A stretch of DNA of 48,186 nucleotides from Ammoniphilus resinae (GCF_017873965.1 NZ_JAGGKT010000024.1:1-48186); one strand, 5' to 3'; shown: positions 1 to 7,574, counted from the first letter of the stretch. The notes: generated by a model not told the origin, from the letters alone. Program-made: numbers and translations.

Positions 1-4
1 GTTT

Positions 5-43
5 AAAAAAGATGACCCCTGTTCAATTCAGAGATCATCTTCT
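5..43 (-). terminator. Probable terminator of the yuzD-yuzB transcript
   Basis: AAGATGA and TCATCTT form a 7-bp stem around a long loop. On the minus strand the stem is followed by a T-run (the complement of the A-run at 5-10). It lies just downstream of the yuzB stop. Confidence 0.5.
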
Positions 44-114
44 TAGAGCTGCCTAGACTTTTTTATAGCGTCCTTTACAAAGGGTACATTTTATTTTTTG
101 GGATAGCCTTTTAT

Positions 115-384
115 TCAGAAGCCAAGCTTTTTCCACATTTCGTCTTCTTCTTCCTTTTTCTTCACAGCCTCGAGAATCTTTTCGTATAGGTCATCAGGAT
201 TTTCCCCAACAACCACTTCCCCACCCACAAGGGCATAAGGGTGAAGCAAACAAAGTTCACAATGGCTTAAACAGCCATATTCCATGACTTCCACATCGAT
301 TTCAGGGTTTTCCAGCAAGCGAAGTCTTACTTCCTCTGTACCCGCTGAAAGGTTGCTTTCGCAAAATTCTACCATTACACTCAT
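115..384 (-). CDS. yuzB: YuzB family protein (DUF1450)
   Basis: This is a small cytoplasmic protein of about 89 residues whose biochemical role is not known. It matches the YuzB/DUF1450 pattern: an N-terminal VEFCESNL segment and a central YGCLSHCELC segment giving a Cys cluster (C8, C38, C42, C45), which suggests thiol or metal chemistry. The C-terminus is extended by a charged Lys/Glu tail compared with the roughly 78-residue B. subtilis protein. I chose the ATG at 384 because AGGTGA lies at the right distance; a GTG at 396 overlaps that ribosome-binding site. It follows yuzD with almost no gap, so the two are probably co-transcribed, as in B. subtilis. Confidence 0.85.
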   Translation of the reverse strand: MSVMVEFCESNLSAGTEEVRLRLLENPEIDVEVMEYGCLSHCELCLLHPYALVGGEVVVGENPDDLYEKILEAVKKKEEEDEMWKKLGF

Positions 385-396
385 TTGTTGGGTCAC

Positions 397-711
397 CTAC
401 TCGATTCGAGAAAGGCCTAATTCATCCAGCTTTCGATATATGTCCTTTAAATTAGGATTTCCTTCTGTAATAATTAAGTCATTAATGACTACGACGGGAT
501 ACCAAAGATCTTCCTCTATCACCCTCATGGAAAATAACTTGTCCTCTTTCGTTTGAGGTTCTTTTATATCGATATAAACAACCTCAAAGTTGCCACCATT
601 ATATACCCGACGCAAGGCGGCATCAAGCCAGCTTGCTGTTTCTATAGAGGATGGGGCATTTATGCAACTGGCACAAAGATCGTCTGTACCGTACACTTTT
701 ATTGTAACCAT
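397..711 (-). CDS. yuzD: YuzD family thioredoxin-like protein (DUF1462)
   Basis: This predicted disulfide-oxidoreductase-like protein has about 104 residues. It starts with a beta strand followed by a CASC motif (C13, C16), the position of the redox pair in thioredoxin-fold proteins. A WYPVVV segment near residue 72 occupies the cis-proline region of that fold. The open frame continues upstream to 777, but family alignment begins at MVTIKVYG and GGAG precedes the ATG at 711 by 11 bases, so I used 711. It lies directly upstream of yuzB and divergent from the NfuA-type gene, so the three small Cys proteins form a local thiol/Fe-S group. The redox activity itself is inferred. Confidence 0.82.
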   Translation of the reverse strand: MVTIKVYGTDDLCASCINAPSSIETASWLDAALRRVYNGGNFEVVYIDIKEPQTKEDKLFSMRVIEEDLWYPVVVINDLIITEGNPNLKDIYRKLDELGLSRIE

Positions 712-850
712 GATTTCATTCACTCCATTACAGGTGTTCATTATATATTTTACCATGTTTATTTGTGGAATCGGCATTACAATGTGTCTTGCTCATGGAA
801 TTATTCCTAAAAGGATATTATAATAGAAGTATGAAAGGGGTGCAAAAGCG

Positions 851-1087
851 ATGGAAAATGAGAACCTTTTTGAAGAAGTTGAGGACGTTCTAAATAAACT
901 TCGTCCGTTTTTACAACGTGATGGAGGAGATTGTGAACTCGTTGATGTTGAAGACGGAGTGGTAAAACTTCGCTTAATGGGAGCCTGTGGAAGTTGCCCA
1001 AGTTCCACGATTACACTAAAAGCTGGTATTGAACGAGCACTCATGGAAGAAATTCCAGAAATCACTGAAGTCCAGCAAGTATTCTAA
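851..1087 (+). CDS. yutI: NfuA/NifU C-terminal-type Fe-S carrier (YutI)
   Basis: This 78-residue protein is a stand-alone NifU C-terminal domain. The [14 protein letters not shown] stretch and the CGSC motif (C46, C49) are typical, and the Cys pair in such domains binds a [4Fe-4S] cluster across a dimer. Its expected role is handing clusters made by the Suf machinery to client enzymes; in this window LipA and IspH are plausible clients, which is inference. AAAGGGG precedes the ATG. The gene is monocistronic, divergent from yuzD and closed by a strong bidirectional terminator. Confidence 0.92.
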   Translation: MENENLFEEVEDVLNKLRPFLQRDGGDCELVDVEDGVVKLRLMGACGSCPSSTITLKAGIERALMEEIPEITEVQQVF

Positions 1088-1095
1088 TTTTCTCC

Positions 1096-1127
1096 AAAAA
1101 AGATCCCTATTATTAGGGATCTTTTTT
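1096..1127. terminator. Bidirectional terminator between yutI and yutH
   Basis: A perfect 9-bp stem, AGATCCCTA with TAGGGATCT, has a TTAT loop and is flanked by an A-run and a T-run. It can therefore end transcription from both converging genes. Confidence 0.85.
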
Positions 1128-1131
1128 ATTC

Positions 1132-2181
1132 CTAAAAAGTAACAGTTGGAATCACAACCCCGAAAGCATCTTCCACAAAACCTGGAAACTCCCTCAGTAA
1201 AACATCGTTTCTTTTCAATTCCCTATAAGCGCTATACGGCGTCAAAATTTCTGTTTCCTCTCGGAACAGTTCAACCTCGGGATTGTCGCCTATAATTGAG
1301 GATGGTTGATAATATAATGCTTCATATTTTTTTATCATTCGACCAGGTAGTAAGAACATGGCATACATAATAGCAAATTCCTCCGGGAGCAGTGGGGAGC
1401 GTTGATGGTAAGCTGATAAAAACGGGTAAACTCGTCTTGGGTCCCAACCGTTTTCCCGGACATCAGCTTTTATCCATTGCCCGATATCCCTTACTCGCAT
1501 GTCATCTATCCAAGAGAGCATATCTGCAAAGTAGAACCTGCCCTGAACACTTACAAATTGATCGGGGCCAAAATGAACGTAAGTCAACCTGCCATATTTT
1601 TTCGTCTCTTTACATACGAGAGGATAATTAGAATCCTGCAAGTAAGCCAAGGCTGACAACCCGCTATGATATAAGTACTTAAAGTTTTCTAGAAAGAATT
1701 GATCAAAATCGTCAGCTTCGTTTCTTTCTGCACGATTTGCGGCCACTCTTTCAAAATTGGGAAGAAGACTCACCCTCTTTTTCCAATCTCTCGGCCAAGT
1801 ATTCCAACCTCTATATTTATTGTCAAAACGTTTGATCCGCTTTGCTGAGGTTAAATGAAAAGACGCTAACGAATGGCCCAGTAAGGCGTAATCTATTCGC
1901 TCATCTTCTGTGTAAGGCCAATAGGTCACAAGACCACCTTGCTCACCTAGCTGTGCAATGATTCTACCCTCTTGATCCACAGGGATGGGTAGCAAAAGAC
2001 GGGAATTCATCTGCTCATACATACTTGCTACATAGTTATCTTTACCCCTAAAAGCTAAGGGAACGGGGTATAAAAAATAGGTTCCTTTACTGGTTTCTAA
2101 CCAAAATCCTTTTGGCCTTTCTTCGTAGCGATATACCACCACCTGATATTGCCGCTGAAATTCTTGAATCCACCCGTTCAC
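1132..2181 (-). CDS. yutH: Spore coat-associated protein YutH (CotS-like kinase fold)
   Basis: This 349-residue protein resembles YutH, a CotS-type coat protein with the aminoglycoside-phosphotransferase fold. The N-lobe contains GTYFLYPVPL-like strands. Near residue 200, YVHFGPDQF and the following SWIDDMRVRD sit where a kinase would carry its HGD and IDWD motifs. The canonical HGD triad is altered, so a non-catalytic structural role in the spore coat is likely; that is inference from family knowledge. The ATG at 2181 is the first in frame and the length suits the family. It lies downstream of the Nudix gene on the same strand, with a 39-base gap. Confidence 0.85.
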   Translation of the reverse strand: MNGWIQEFQRQYQVVVYRYEERPKGFWLETSKGTYFLYPVPLAFRGKDNYVASMYEQMNSRLLLPIPVDQEGRIIAQLGEQGGLVTYWPYTEDERIDYALLGHSLASFHLTSAKRIKRFDNKYRGWNTWPRDWKKRVSLLPNFERVAANRAERNEADDFDQFFLENFKYLYHSGLSALAYLQDSNYPLVCKETKKYGRLTYVHFGPDQFVSVQGRFYFADMLSWIDDMRVRDIGQWIKADVRENGWDPRRVYPFLSAYHQRSPLLPEEFAIMYAMFLLPGRMIKKYEALYYQPSSIIGDNPEVELFREETEILTPYSAYRELKRNDVLLREFPGFVEDAFGVVIPTVTF

Positions 2182-2220
2182 GTGTAGTCAACTCCCGCCC
2201 ATAGAAATACTTACTTCATC

Positions 2221-2706
2221 CTATGTGCGATGAATGGATTGGGTTCCCTTTAGGATTTTCTGGATTTCTATAAAAACCTGATCCTGCATGATTGGACTAA
2301 ACCCTGGCTGCATGGGATTGATAGGTATTGTAAAGAGACTGCTGTCTGTTGTTTCAAACCCCTCAGGGCGTTTGTCCAGGCGTAGCACCTTGGCAAACAT
2401 AATCGCTTTACAGAACTGTTCTTGACTTTTCGCTCTTACCCGATACTCACCAACATGTTCCAGCTCGGCTATTTTTGCCCCTGTTTCCTCCCAGACCTCA
2501 CGAATAGCAGCCTGATAGATCGTTTCACCCGCTTCAACTTTTCCTCCTGGCAGCTCCCACCCTCTAGTTTGATGGCGTGTCAAAAGTAATTTCCCCTGGT
2601 AAATAGGTACGACGAGGACATGCCTAGGATCTTCAGAAAATGAGTGTGAATCAAAGGTGAGAAAGATATCTTGCCCCCTGCTATTTGAAAAGGAACTATT
2701 TAACAT
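2221..2706 (-). CDS. ytkD: Nudix hydrolase, YtkD-like nucleoside triphosphatase
   Basis: A complete Nudix box (G-X5-E-X7-REVWEETGA) spans residues 55-77 of this 161-residue protein. The preceding [12 protein letters not shown] segment matches the YtkD group, which removes oxidised nucleotides such as 8-oxo-dGTP and can start mRNA decay by pyrophosphate removal. Exact substrate specificity cannot be read from the sequence. A TTG at 2730 opens the frame, but AAAGGGG lies between it and the ATG at 2706, so the ATG is preferred and gives the length expected for YtkD. It probably shares a transcript with yutH. Confidence 0.78.
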   Translation of the reverse strand: MLNSSFSNSRGQDIFLTFDSHSFSEDPRHVLVVPIYQGKLLLTRHQTRGWELPGGKVEAGETIYQAAIREVWEETGAKIAELEHVGEYRVRAKSQEQFCKAIMFAKVLRLDKRPEGFETTDSSLFTIPINPMQPGFSPIMQDQVFIEIQKILKGTQSIHRT

Positions 2707-2821
2707 ACTCTTAACATCCCCTTTTCTCAAGCTATCGGATCACCTTACCTTGCTTTTCCGTATAGCCTTTCAAAACCTTTTTATTTTAACACGATTAAGA
2801 ATTTAAAACATCCTTCAAAAG

Positions 2822-2849
2822 AAAAAAGAGAAGCAGAATGATGCTTCTC
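2822..2849 (-). terminator. Terminator of the HAD gene
   Basis: The stem GAGAAGCA with TGCTTCTC (8 bp, 6-base loop) is followed on the minus strand by a T-run, just after the stop of the HAD gene at 2859. Confidence 0.8.
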
Positions 2850-2858
2850 GGGAACCAG

Positions 2859-3602
2859 TTAAGTAACTTGATATATCTCCTTTTGGATTGCCTCTGGAAC
2901 GTGGCATAAAGATTCTAATTTTAAAAATGCCCCTTTTGGTTGTATATCCATTTTACTAAAATCGATCTTATTATATTCCCATTCCACCTGTGCAGGAATG
3001 TAGATCACATTTATCCCATGTATCAAGCCTGGCACAATATCCGTTCTTAATGAATTCCCGATCATCCATGTACGATCCCGGTCAAATTTCATTTTCTTTA
3101 AGATTTTCTGTAAGGCTTCATCATCTTTATGATTGGAGACGAAAACCCGATTTTCAAAATACTCGGCTAGTTCCAATTGAATAATCTTTCTGCGTTGATT
3201 TTCTTCATCCCCACCGGTATGAATATACAGCTCATGGCCTTCATTTTTTAGCTGCTCAAGCGTTTCATGCATGCAGGGTAACGCTTCTACCTCCATTTCA
3301 AAAACGCTTTTGCCTAACATTCTTAAACCCTCTATTTCTTCTTCATGCTTTTTCTTTCCTGTCTCGTTTACAAAGTGTAAATAAGTATGAACAAATGATT
3401 CTGGAAAGCGCTCAGAGGATAATCCATGTCGATCAATAGCAGCCAAATCAATTTCCAACTGTTTCTTGCGAAACTCTTCAAGTGGAACATCGGGAAACCA
3501 TTTTCCCATTTGGTTTGTAAATTGGTTTATGACTTGAGAAAAATATTTATTGCAATGAATAAGTGTGTCGTCCAAGTTAAAAAGAATAAATTGCTTTTGC
3601 AT
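2859..3602 (-). CDS. HAD-superfamily protein with Asn in the nucleophile position
   Basis: This 247-residue protein has a HAD phosphatase layout: motif I near residue 9 (FNLDDTL), a helical cap at residues 20-110, motif II in YIHTGG, and motif IV in MIGNSLRTDI. The first Asp of the DxDxT motif, which becomes phosphorylated in HAD phosphatases, is read as Asn (codon AAC) while the second Asp is intact. That would abolish or change normal phosphatase chemistry unless the family tolerates it. The ATG at 3602 has GGGAG at good spacing; the upstream ATG at 3635 lacks one. It is a single gene with its own terminator. Substrate is unknown. Confidence 0.75.
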   Translation of the reverse strand: MQKQFILFNLDDTLIHCNKYFSQVINQFTNQMGKWFPDVPLEEFRKKQLEIDLAAIDRHGLSSERFPESFVHTYLHFVNETGKKKHEEEIEGLRMLGKSVFEMEVEALPCMHETLEQLKNEGHELYIHTGGDEENQRRKIIQLELAEYFENRVFVSNHKDDEALQKILKKMKFDRDRTWMIGNSLRTDIVPGLIHGINVIYIPAQVEWEYNKIDFSKMDIQPKGAFLKLESLCHVPEAIQKEIYQVT

Positions 3603-3675
3603 TTTCTTCTCCCTTTTAAAATGGCTTGATTTCATGTATTTTTTATTATGCCATTAATAAAAAGGTCTATGACAC

Positions 3676-4446
3676 CTAGGCAAATTTCCACTCCTGCAGA
3701 TGGTTAGCCTCATAGGTAGGAAGAATTTTACTCCCCGTCAAATCTTCCTTGGTTGTAATTCCCGTATAAACCAATAGTGTATCAACATTCGCCCTCACAC
3801 CAGCTGCAATATCGGTATGTAAATTATCGCCGACGAGCAAGACTTCTTCAGCAGAACAGCCTAGTTTTTGCAAGGCCAACTCGACAATCAATGGTTCCGG
3901 TTTCCCGACAAATTGCGGCTCCACCCCACTGGCATAGGAAATCGCCATCGTGATCGCTCCGTTTCCTGGCACTAGTCCTCTTTCCGTAGGAATTGCCCGG
4001 TCAGGATTGGTGGAAAGGAACAGTGCACCCTTTTGAGCAGCTAAAGAGGCACACGCCAATTTTTCATAACTAATCTTCCTATCAATCCCAACGACAACAA
4101 TCTCAGGTTCTTCTTCAGTTACAGTTAACTGGTTATCTTGAAGTGCTTGGATTAACCCTGTTTCTCCAATTGTAAAAACTCTCCTTGCTTCAGGTTTTAC
4201 ACGCCTTATATACTCCGCCGCGGCTAGACTTGTTGTATAAACTTCAGCTGGCTCACAGGAAACTCCCATTCCATTTAATTTCTCTGCAATTTGTTCCGGA
4301 GTTAAAGAAGAATTATTGGTTAGAAATAAAAAGGGAAGATTCCTTTCTCGAAGTGATTGAATAAATGCAGGTGCCTCTTTAATCACTTGGTTTCCCCTGT
4401 ACATGGTTCCATCTAGATCAATCAGGTAAGCCTTATACGATTTCAT
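3676..4446 (-). CDS. yutF: HAD-IIA hydrolase YutF (NagD-like)
   Basis: This 256-residue cytoplasmic phosphatase has all HAD motifs: IDLDGTMYRG (nucleophile D10, acid/base D12), TNNSS for motif II, GKPEP with the motif III Lys, and GDNLHTDIAAG for motif IV. Family members dephosphorylate sugar phosphates and nucleotides; the natural substrate here is unknown. The open frame extends 39 codons upstream into the regulator gene, but GGAGG lies 6 bases before the ATG at 4446, where homology begins. It follows the SufR-like regulator by 40 bases and is probably co-transcribed with it. Confidence 0.88.
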   Translation of the reverse strand: MKSYKAYLIDLDGTMYRGNQVIKEAPAFIQSLRERNLPFLFLTNNSSLTPEQIAEKLNGMGVSCEPAEVYTTSLAAAEYIRRVKPEARRVFTIGETGLIQALQDNQLTVTEEEPEIVVVGIDRKISYEKLACASLAAQKGALFLSTNPDRAIPTERGLVPGNGAITMAISYASGVEPQFVGKPEPLIVELALQKLGCSAEEVLLVGDNLHTDIAAGVRANVDTLLVYTGITTKEDLTGSKILPTYEANHLQEWKFA

Positions 4447-4486
4447 CAATTTCCTCCAAACAAATAAGCAACCGGATGGGGTTGCT

Positions 4487-5131
4487 CTACTTTTGATCTT
4501 CTTGATTTTTAATAATATAAACACATTTATCTTCACCTTTTGAGATGCATTCCCTCTGTTCAATCTCTACATCCAAGACCCGTTTGAAAAGGGACAGTTC
4601 ACAATCACAGGCATGGGTATATTCCTTGGCAACCTGAGAAATAGGACAATTCATTTCTTTAAAAACGAAATCGCCTGTTTCCGGATCCCTTTCAAATTCC
4701 ACCATATAACCACGCTGATTTTGCAAAACGGCCAGTTGTTCAACCTTTTGCTCTAACGTTTCCCCCTTCATTTCCTGTTTATACAGTTTGAGCATTCGTT
4801 CTTCTCTTCTGCGAAACAAGGAAGAAACCTTATCATTCCCTTCATTTTCCTCAATATCCTGCAAAAAGTCTAAAGCAAAGTCAGAATAATGCTTGGGAAA
4901 TAAATGCTCCGATTCTTCGGTAAGGGAATAAACATTTGTAGGACGTCCCATAGATTGGCGGACTAAATGTGATTCAATTAAACGATCGCGCTCTAATGTA
5001 TTTAAATGACGCCGCACAGCCATTTCTGTAATCTTCAGTTCAGCGGCCATTTCACTGACAGTAAGAGATCCGTGTTTTTTCAACATTTGCAAAATTTCAT
5101 TGCGAGTGGATGAATTTCGCATATTTGCCAA
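4487..5131 (-). CDS. SufR-like winged-helix Fe-S-sensing transcription regulator
   Basis: This 214-residue protein has an N-terminal winged helix (residues 8-70, with SEMAAELKITEMAVRRHL as the recognition unit) of the ArsR/DeoR type. The C-terminal domain carries NCPISQVAKEY, CDCEL, REC and DKCVY segments. C162, C175 and C203 are spaced C-X12-C-X27-C, which as I recall is the cluster-ligand spacing of actinobacterial SufR; C177 and C195 are extra. SufR proteins repress suf genes when their cluster is intact. The suf operon lies about 15 kb away, so regulation of it is inference. A TTG start at 5131 fits GGTGAG; an ATG lies three codons on. Upstream of yutF in the same transcript. Confidence 0.75.
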   Translation of the reverse strand: MANMRNSSTRNEILQMLKKHGSLTVSEMAAELKITEMAVRRHLNTLERDRLIESHLVRQSMGRPTNVYSLTEESEHLFPKHYSDFALDFLQDIEENEGNDKVSSLFRRREERMLKLYKQEMKGETLEQKVEQLAVLQNQRGYMVEFERDPETGDFVFKEMNCPISQVAKEYTHACDCELSLFKRVLDVEIEQRECISKGEDKCVYIIKNQEDQK

Positions 5132-5235
5132 GAGAACTCACCGCCCTTCTTCTTCTATTGTACCCGATTTAAACAGATAAGTAAATTTCTAAACAATATT
5201 ATATAAAAAATACGAAAAACACGTAAATAGGGAAA

Positions 5236-5263
5236 AAATATAACCATCAAAGTTTGATGGTTA
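5236..5263 (-). terminator. Terminator of the yutE transcript
   Basis: A perfect 11-bp inverted repeat (TAACCATCAAA with TTTGATGGTTA) includes the yutE stop codon. It is followed on the minus strand by a TATATTTTTT tract. Confidence 0.8.
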
Positions 5264-5698
5264 CCATAGCTCTTTTTCCAGATAGCTCCGGATGATTGTT
5301 GTATACTGGCGGAAGGTTTGATCGTATTGTTGATATACATCATACAAGCTCTCACTTATGTTGTCAGTATATTGACCAACAAGGGATTTACGAAACAACA
5401 CAAAACGTTTAAAGATTTCCGCTTGTTCAGGACTATAAACTTTTTCGTCCGCCATAATATCCACAATATCTTCATAGCTTCCTGGGTCGCGCATAATAAA
5501 GCCATCGATCAAAAGGTTTCCGATATCTGTCATTGCTTCAATAAAAAGCTGGGAGATTCGCTCCAAGGCAAAACGATCGATCGGGTCGTTTAAGCACTCT
5601 TCCCTTGGAATCAACAAGATTTTTTCAACGCCAACGATCAATTCACTGTCTATAAAGTCTAAAAGATGATTAATCTGATTTGTATCCACATTATACAT
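5261..5698 (-). CDS. yutE: YutE family protein (DUF86, HepT-like)
   Basis: This 145-residue all-helical protein matches YutE, a chromosomal relative of HepT in the DUF86 family. The GNLLIDGFIMRDPGSY segment near residues 62-77 is diagnostic, and RKSLVGQY near residue 108 sits where HepT toxins carry their RX4HXY motif. The His is absent, so RNase activity is doubtful. No MNT-type antitoxin partner lies next to it, which speaks against a toxin-antitoxin module. The ribosome-binding site is weak (GTAGGTTGA). The gene follows a 33-codon membrane peptide gene with a gap of only 11 bases, so translation may be coupled. Confidence 0.82.
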   Translation of the reverse strand: MYNVDTNQINHLLDFIDSELIVGVEKILLIPREECLNDPIDRFALERISQLFIEAMTDIGNLLIDGFIMRDPGSYEDIVDIMADEKVYSPEQAEIFKRFVLFRKSLVGQYTDNISESLYDVYQQYDQTFRQYTTIIRSYLEKELW

Positions 5699-5709
5699 TA
5701 TAAATCAAC

Positions 5710-5811
5710 CTACTTTTTGTTTTTCTTTATTTTAGCGTAAAGTACTGTAATTCCAAAAGTAAAGACCAAGGCCATTAAAATGACAAGAACATGTCCCGTA
5801 TTTTCATCCAC
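5710..5811 (-). CDS. Unrecognised 33-residue single-pass membrane peptide
   Basis: A GTG-started frame of 33 codons encodes a short acidic N-terminus (MDENTG), one continuous hydrophobic segment at about residues 7-25, and a basic tail (KIKKNKK). This is the shape of a small single-span membrane protein with its basic end in the cytoplasm. GAAGGTG precedes the start at suitable distance. It lies 11 bases upstream of yutE on the same strand and fills an otherwise empty gap. I do not recognise the family, and the function is unknown. Confidence 0.6.
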   Translation of the reverse strand: MDENTGHVLVILMALVFTFGITVLYAKIKKNKK

Positions 5812-5854
5812 TTCTTTCACCTTCTTTAGAGCAACGAATTATTCGGCAAGACGA

Positions 5855-5882
5855 TTGCACTTGCGTTTGGTTATGCTAAAAT
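5855..5882 (+). promoter_or_regulatory. Sigma-A-type promoter of the DUF3055 gene
   Basis: TTGCAC and TAAAAT are separated by 16 bases, about 30 bases before a strong GAGGAGGG ribosome-binding site. Confidence 0.55.
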
Positions 5883-5913
5883 AATGTAAGCAATATTAAC
5901 GAGGAGGGAAACC

Positions 5914-6183
5914 TTGGAAGCCGAATTTTTTTATTTATACGATGATACCGAAGACACTAAGACGCGCTTTGTCAGCTTCTCAGGAGATGAAGGCCGCTAT
6001 GACTTGGCGATAACAATAACCGATCGCTTTTACGGAAAAAAGCTTGTCATTAATCTTCAAAACAACCGTGCAGCCATCATTGGAGAAGATGACCTTAACG
6101 AAGAAGGCTATCTAGAATATGCCTTTGGTGTTTCAGAGAAAGAAGCCGAAGAATTAAAGCATTTCTTTAATACAATTGCTTAA
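5914..6183 (+). CDS. DUF3055 family protein
   Basis: This 89-residue soluble acidic protein fits DUF3055, a small Bacillales family of unknown function. Conserved segments visible are FFYLYDDTEDTKTRFV at the start, FYGKKLVINLQ in the middle and GYLEYAFG near the end. The start is TTG at 5914 with GAGGAGGG five bases before it, and no better start lies nearby. It is a single gene with its own promoter and terminator, convergent with yutD. Confidence 0.8.
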   Translation: MEAEFFYLYDDTEDTKTRFVSFSGDEGRYDLAITITDRFYGKKLVINLQNNRAAIIGEDDLNEEGYLEYAFGVSEKEAEELKHFFNTIA

Positions 6184-6204
6184 GTCCCTTTTGGGGCTTT
6201 TTTT
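6182..6204. terminator. Terminator between the DUF3055 gene and yutD
   Basis: AAGTCCC pairs with GGGGCTT (one G-T pair) around a TTTT loop, followed by a T-run on the plus strand. It begins in the stop codon of the DUF3055 gene. Confidence 0.65.
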
Positions 6205-6526
6205 ATTCGTCTTCTTCCAATTCCTCATCACCTTTTCCTTCCTTCGCTACCTTGTCCTTCACTTTTTTCAGCACAAAATAGGAACACCCAAAATTGCAGT
6301 ATTCTTCAATATACTCATCGAGAAAACTAATGCGATTATCAAATGTAGCTTTGCGAAAATGGTCATCAAAAAAACCTTTCAATCGAAGCTGTCCGTATCC
6401 CCAGTCGCCAACAATATAGTCAAATTTATTTAAAACTTCGCTGTACCGATTTTTGAACGCCTCAGCATTCCAGCCATTCCGATAATTTTCCAGCAGCTCA
6501 AAGGTCTGTCCTTGAACACGGAACAT
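6203..6526 (-). CDS. yutD: YutD family protein (DUF1027)
   Basis: This 107-residue protein matches YutD. The segments YRNGWNAEAF, YIVGDWGYGQLRLKGFF and EYCNFGCSYFVLKK are the family hallmarks, with a CxxxC pair near residues 82-86. The tail is rich in Lys, Asp and Glu. Function is unknown; genomic linkage to yut genes is widespread in Bacillales. The ATG at 6526 is chosen because GGGGGAAGGA stands just before it; the frame continues 16 codons upstream without a comparable site. Confidence 0.88.
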   Translation of the reverse strand: MFRVQGQTFELLENYRNGWNAEAFKNRYSEVLNKFDYIVGDWGYGQLRLKGFFDDHFRKATFDNRISFLDEYIEEYCNFGCSYFVLKKVKDKVAKEGKGDEELEEDE

Positions 6527-6657
6527 ATTCCTTCCCCCGTTATCCCTTAGATTTCTAAGAATATATATTACCACATTTCCCTGAAATCCACACGGTGTTT
6601 CGTGAAAGATCAGGAACCATTCAGGAAAAGCTACTCACAGGGAGGTGTGTAATCAAG

Positions 6658-7371
6658 ATGAAAAAGTGGAAATCCTTGCTTGCAGTCTCAGCGCTTTCTG
6701 TTGGACTTGTTGGATGTACTCCAGCAATGAATGACAATGCCCAAAATAGAAACACGAATCAATATGGCACAACCACTGTTCAAAATACCAATGATTACTG
6801 GGCTAACGCCAACCTGAATGATCAAAACCAGGCCAATCCAAGAAACTATGTGCAAAATTCCGTCATTAGAGATGGAAATTATGGCACCCTTTCGCATGGC
6901 GCTCCTAATACCCGTGACTTTGGATATGCGACATACAATAAGAGAGACATGCATTTGCAGCAGGCGAATACATTCTATCTTGATCGAAATGTTTTGGCCC
7001 GCGCTGTCGGGACAGTAGTTACCTCAATGCCAGGTGTTGAAAAGTCATCTGTTTTGGCAACAGATGAAGAATTATTTGTCGGTGTACCAGGTGTCAAAAA
7101 TAACAGTACCATCAATAAGGTGAAATTGGCCGCTTGGAGTATGAGCCCACGTTATTACAAAGTCTATGTTTCCGGCGATCAGAAAACGATTGACGAAGTA
7201 CAGAGTTTAGTGGCCAACACCAAAACAAAGATCGACCACCGAAAATTGGAGAATATCTTAAAGAAAAATTCGGTGGACATGACCGGGACAAATGTCAAAG
7301 ACAATGGCCAAAACAAAACGAATTACCAGATGGATCGCGTGTTTCCGAATACAAACGGAATGCACCGGTAG
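6658..7371 (+). CDS. YhcN/YlaJ-type sporulation lipoprotein (YutC-like)
   Basis: This 237-residue protein begins with a lipoprotein signal peptide (MKKWK, hydrophobic stretch, lipobox LVGC near residue 20). An Asn/Gln-rich linker follows at about residues 21-90, then a YhcN/YlaJ domain (DRNVLARAVGTVVTSMPGVEKSSVL and the following strands). Such lipoproteins are made in the forespore and sit in the spore membrane or cortex region, affecting germination or outgrowth. The position between yutD and lipA corresponds to yutC of B. subtilis. The ATG at 6658 has GGAGGTG upstream; the frame also continues to an upstream ATG at 6595, which lacks one. Confidence 0.85.
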   Translation: MKKWKSLLAVSALSVGLVGCTPAMNDNAQNRNTNQYGTTTVQNTNDYWANANLNDQNQANPRNYVQNSVIRDGNYGTLSHGAPNTRDFGYATYNKRDMHLQQANTFYLDRNVLARAVGTVVTSMPGVEKSSVLATDEELFVGVPGVKNNSTINKVKLAAWSMSPRYYKVYVSGDQKTIDEVQSLVANTKTKIDHRKLENILKKNSVDMTGTNVKDNGQNKTNYQMDRVFPNTNGMHR

Positions 7372-7451
7372 CACCGACAATTGGGGGCACTCGTGAAAAT
7401 AGCAGAAAAGTCTTCCGCTATTTTTGTTGTCCGACGAATTTAGGAAGTAAT

Positions 7452-7574
7452 AACGGAAAACCTTTTCGCTTTTTGTAGTTTCTTTTAAGCATAAAAAGGT
7501 GGATTAACGGAATTTTTTTCCGCTATTCCACCTTTCTTTATCCTGTTTCTTGAATAACGGACAGTTTTCCGTTA
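7452..7574. repeat. Cluster of TAACGGA/TTCCG palindromes between convergent genes
   Basis: The gap between the lipoprotein gene and lipA holds variants of TAACGGA facing TCCGTTA or TTCCGCTA. At 7495-7535 an 18-base arm pairs at 16 positions around a T5 loop. At 7555-7574 TAACGGA pairs perfectly with TCCGTTA and overlaps the lipA stop. A half copy (AACGGAAAA...TTTTCGC) lies at 7452-7472, and TTCCGCTATTTTT lies at about 7412. The hairpins may act as bidirectional terminators, or the cluster may be copies of a genome-wide intergenic repeat. Confidence 0.6.

Noticed and set aside
1132-2181. YutH as an active kinase
   Set aside because: The HGD catalytic triad expected of phosphotransferases is replaced by HFGPDQ, so activity cannot be claimed.
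5261-5811. YutE plus the small membrane peptide as a HepT-type toxin-antitoxin pair
   Set aside because: YutE lacks the His of the HepT RX4HXY motif, and the peptide is not an MNT nucleotidyltransferase. Co-transcription alone is not enough.
7380-7574. CRISPR-like array
   Set aside because: Repeats are palindromic variants of unequal length without uniform spacers, and no cas genes are present.
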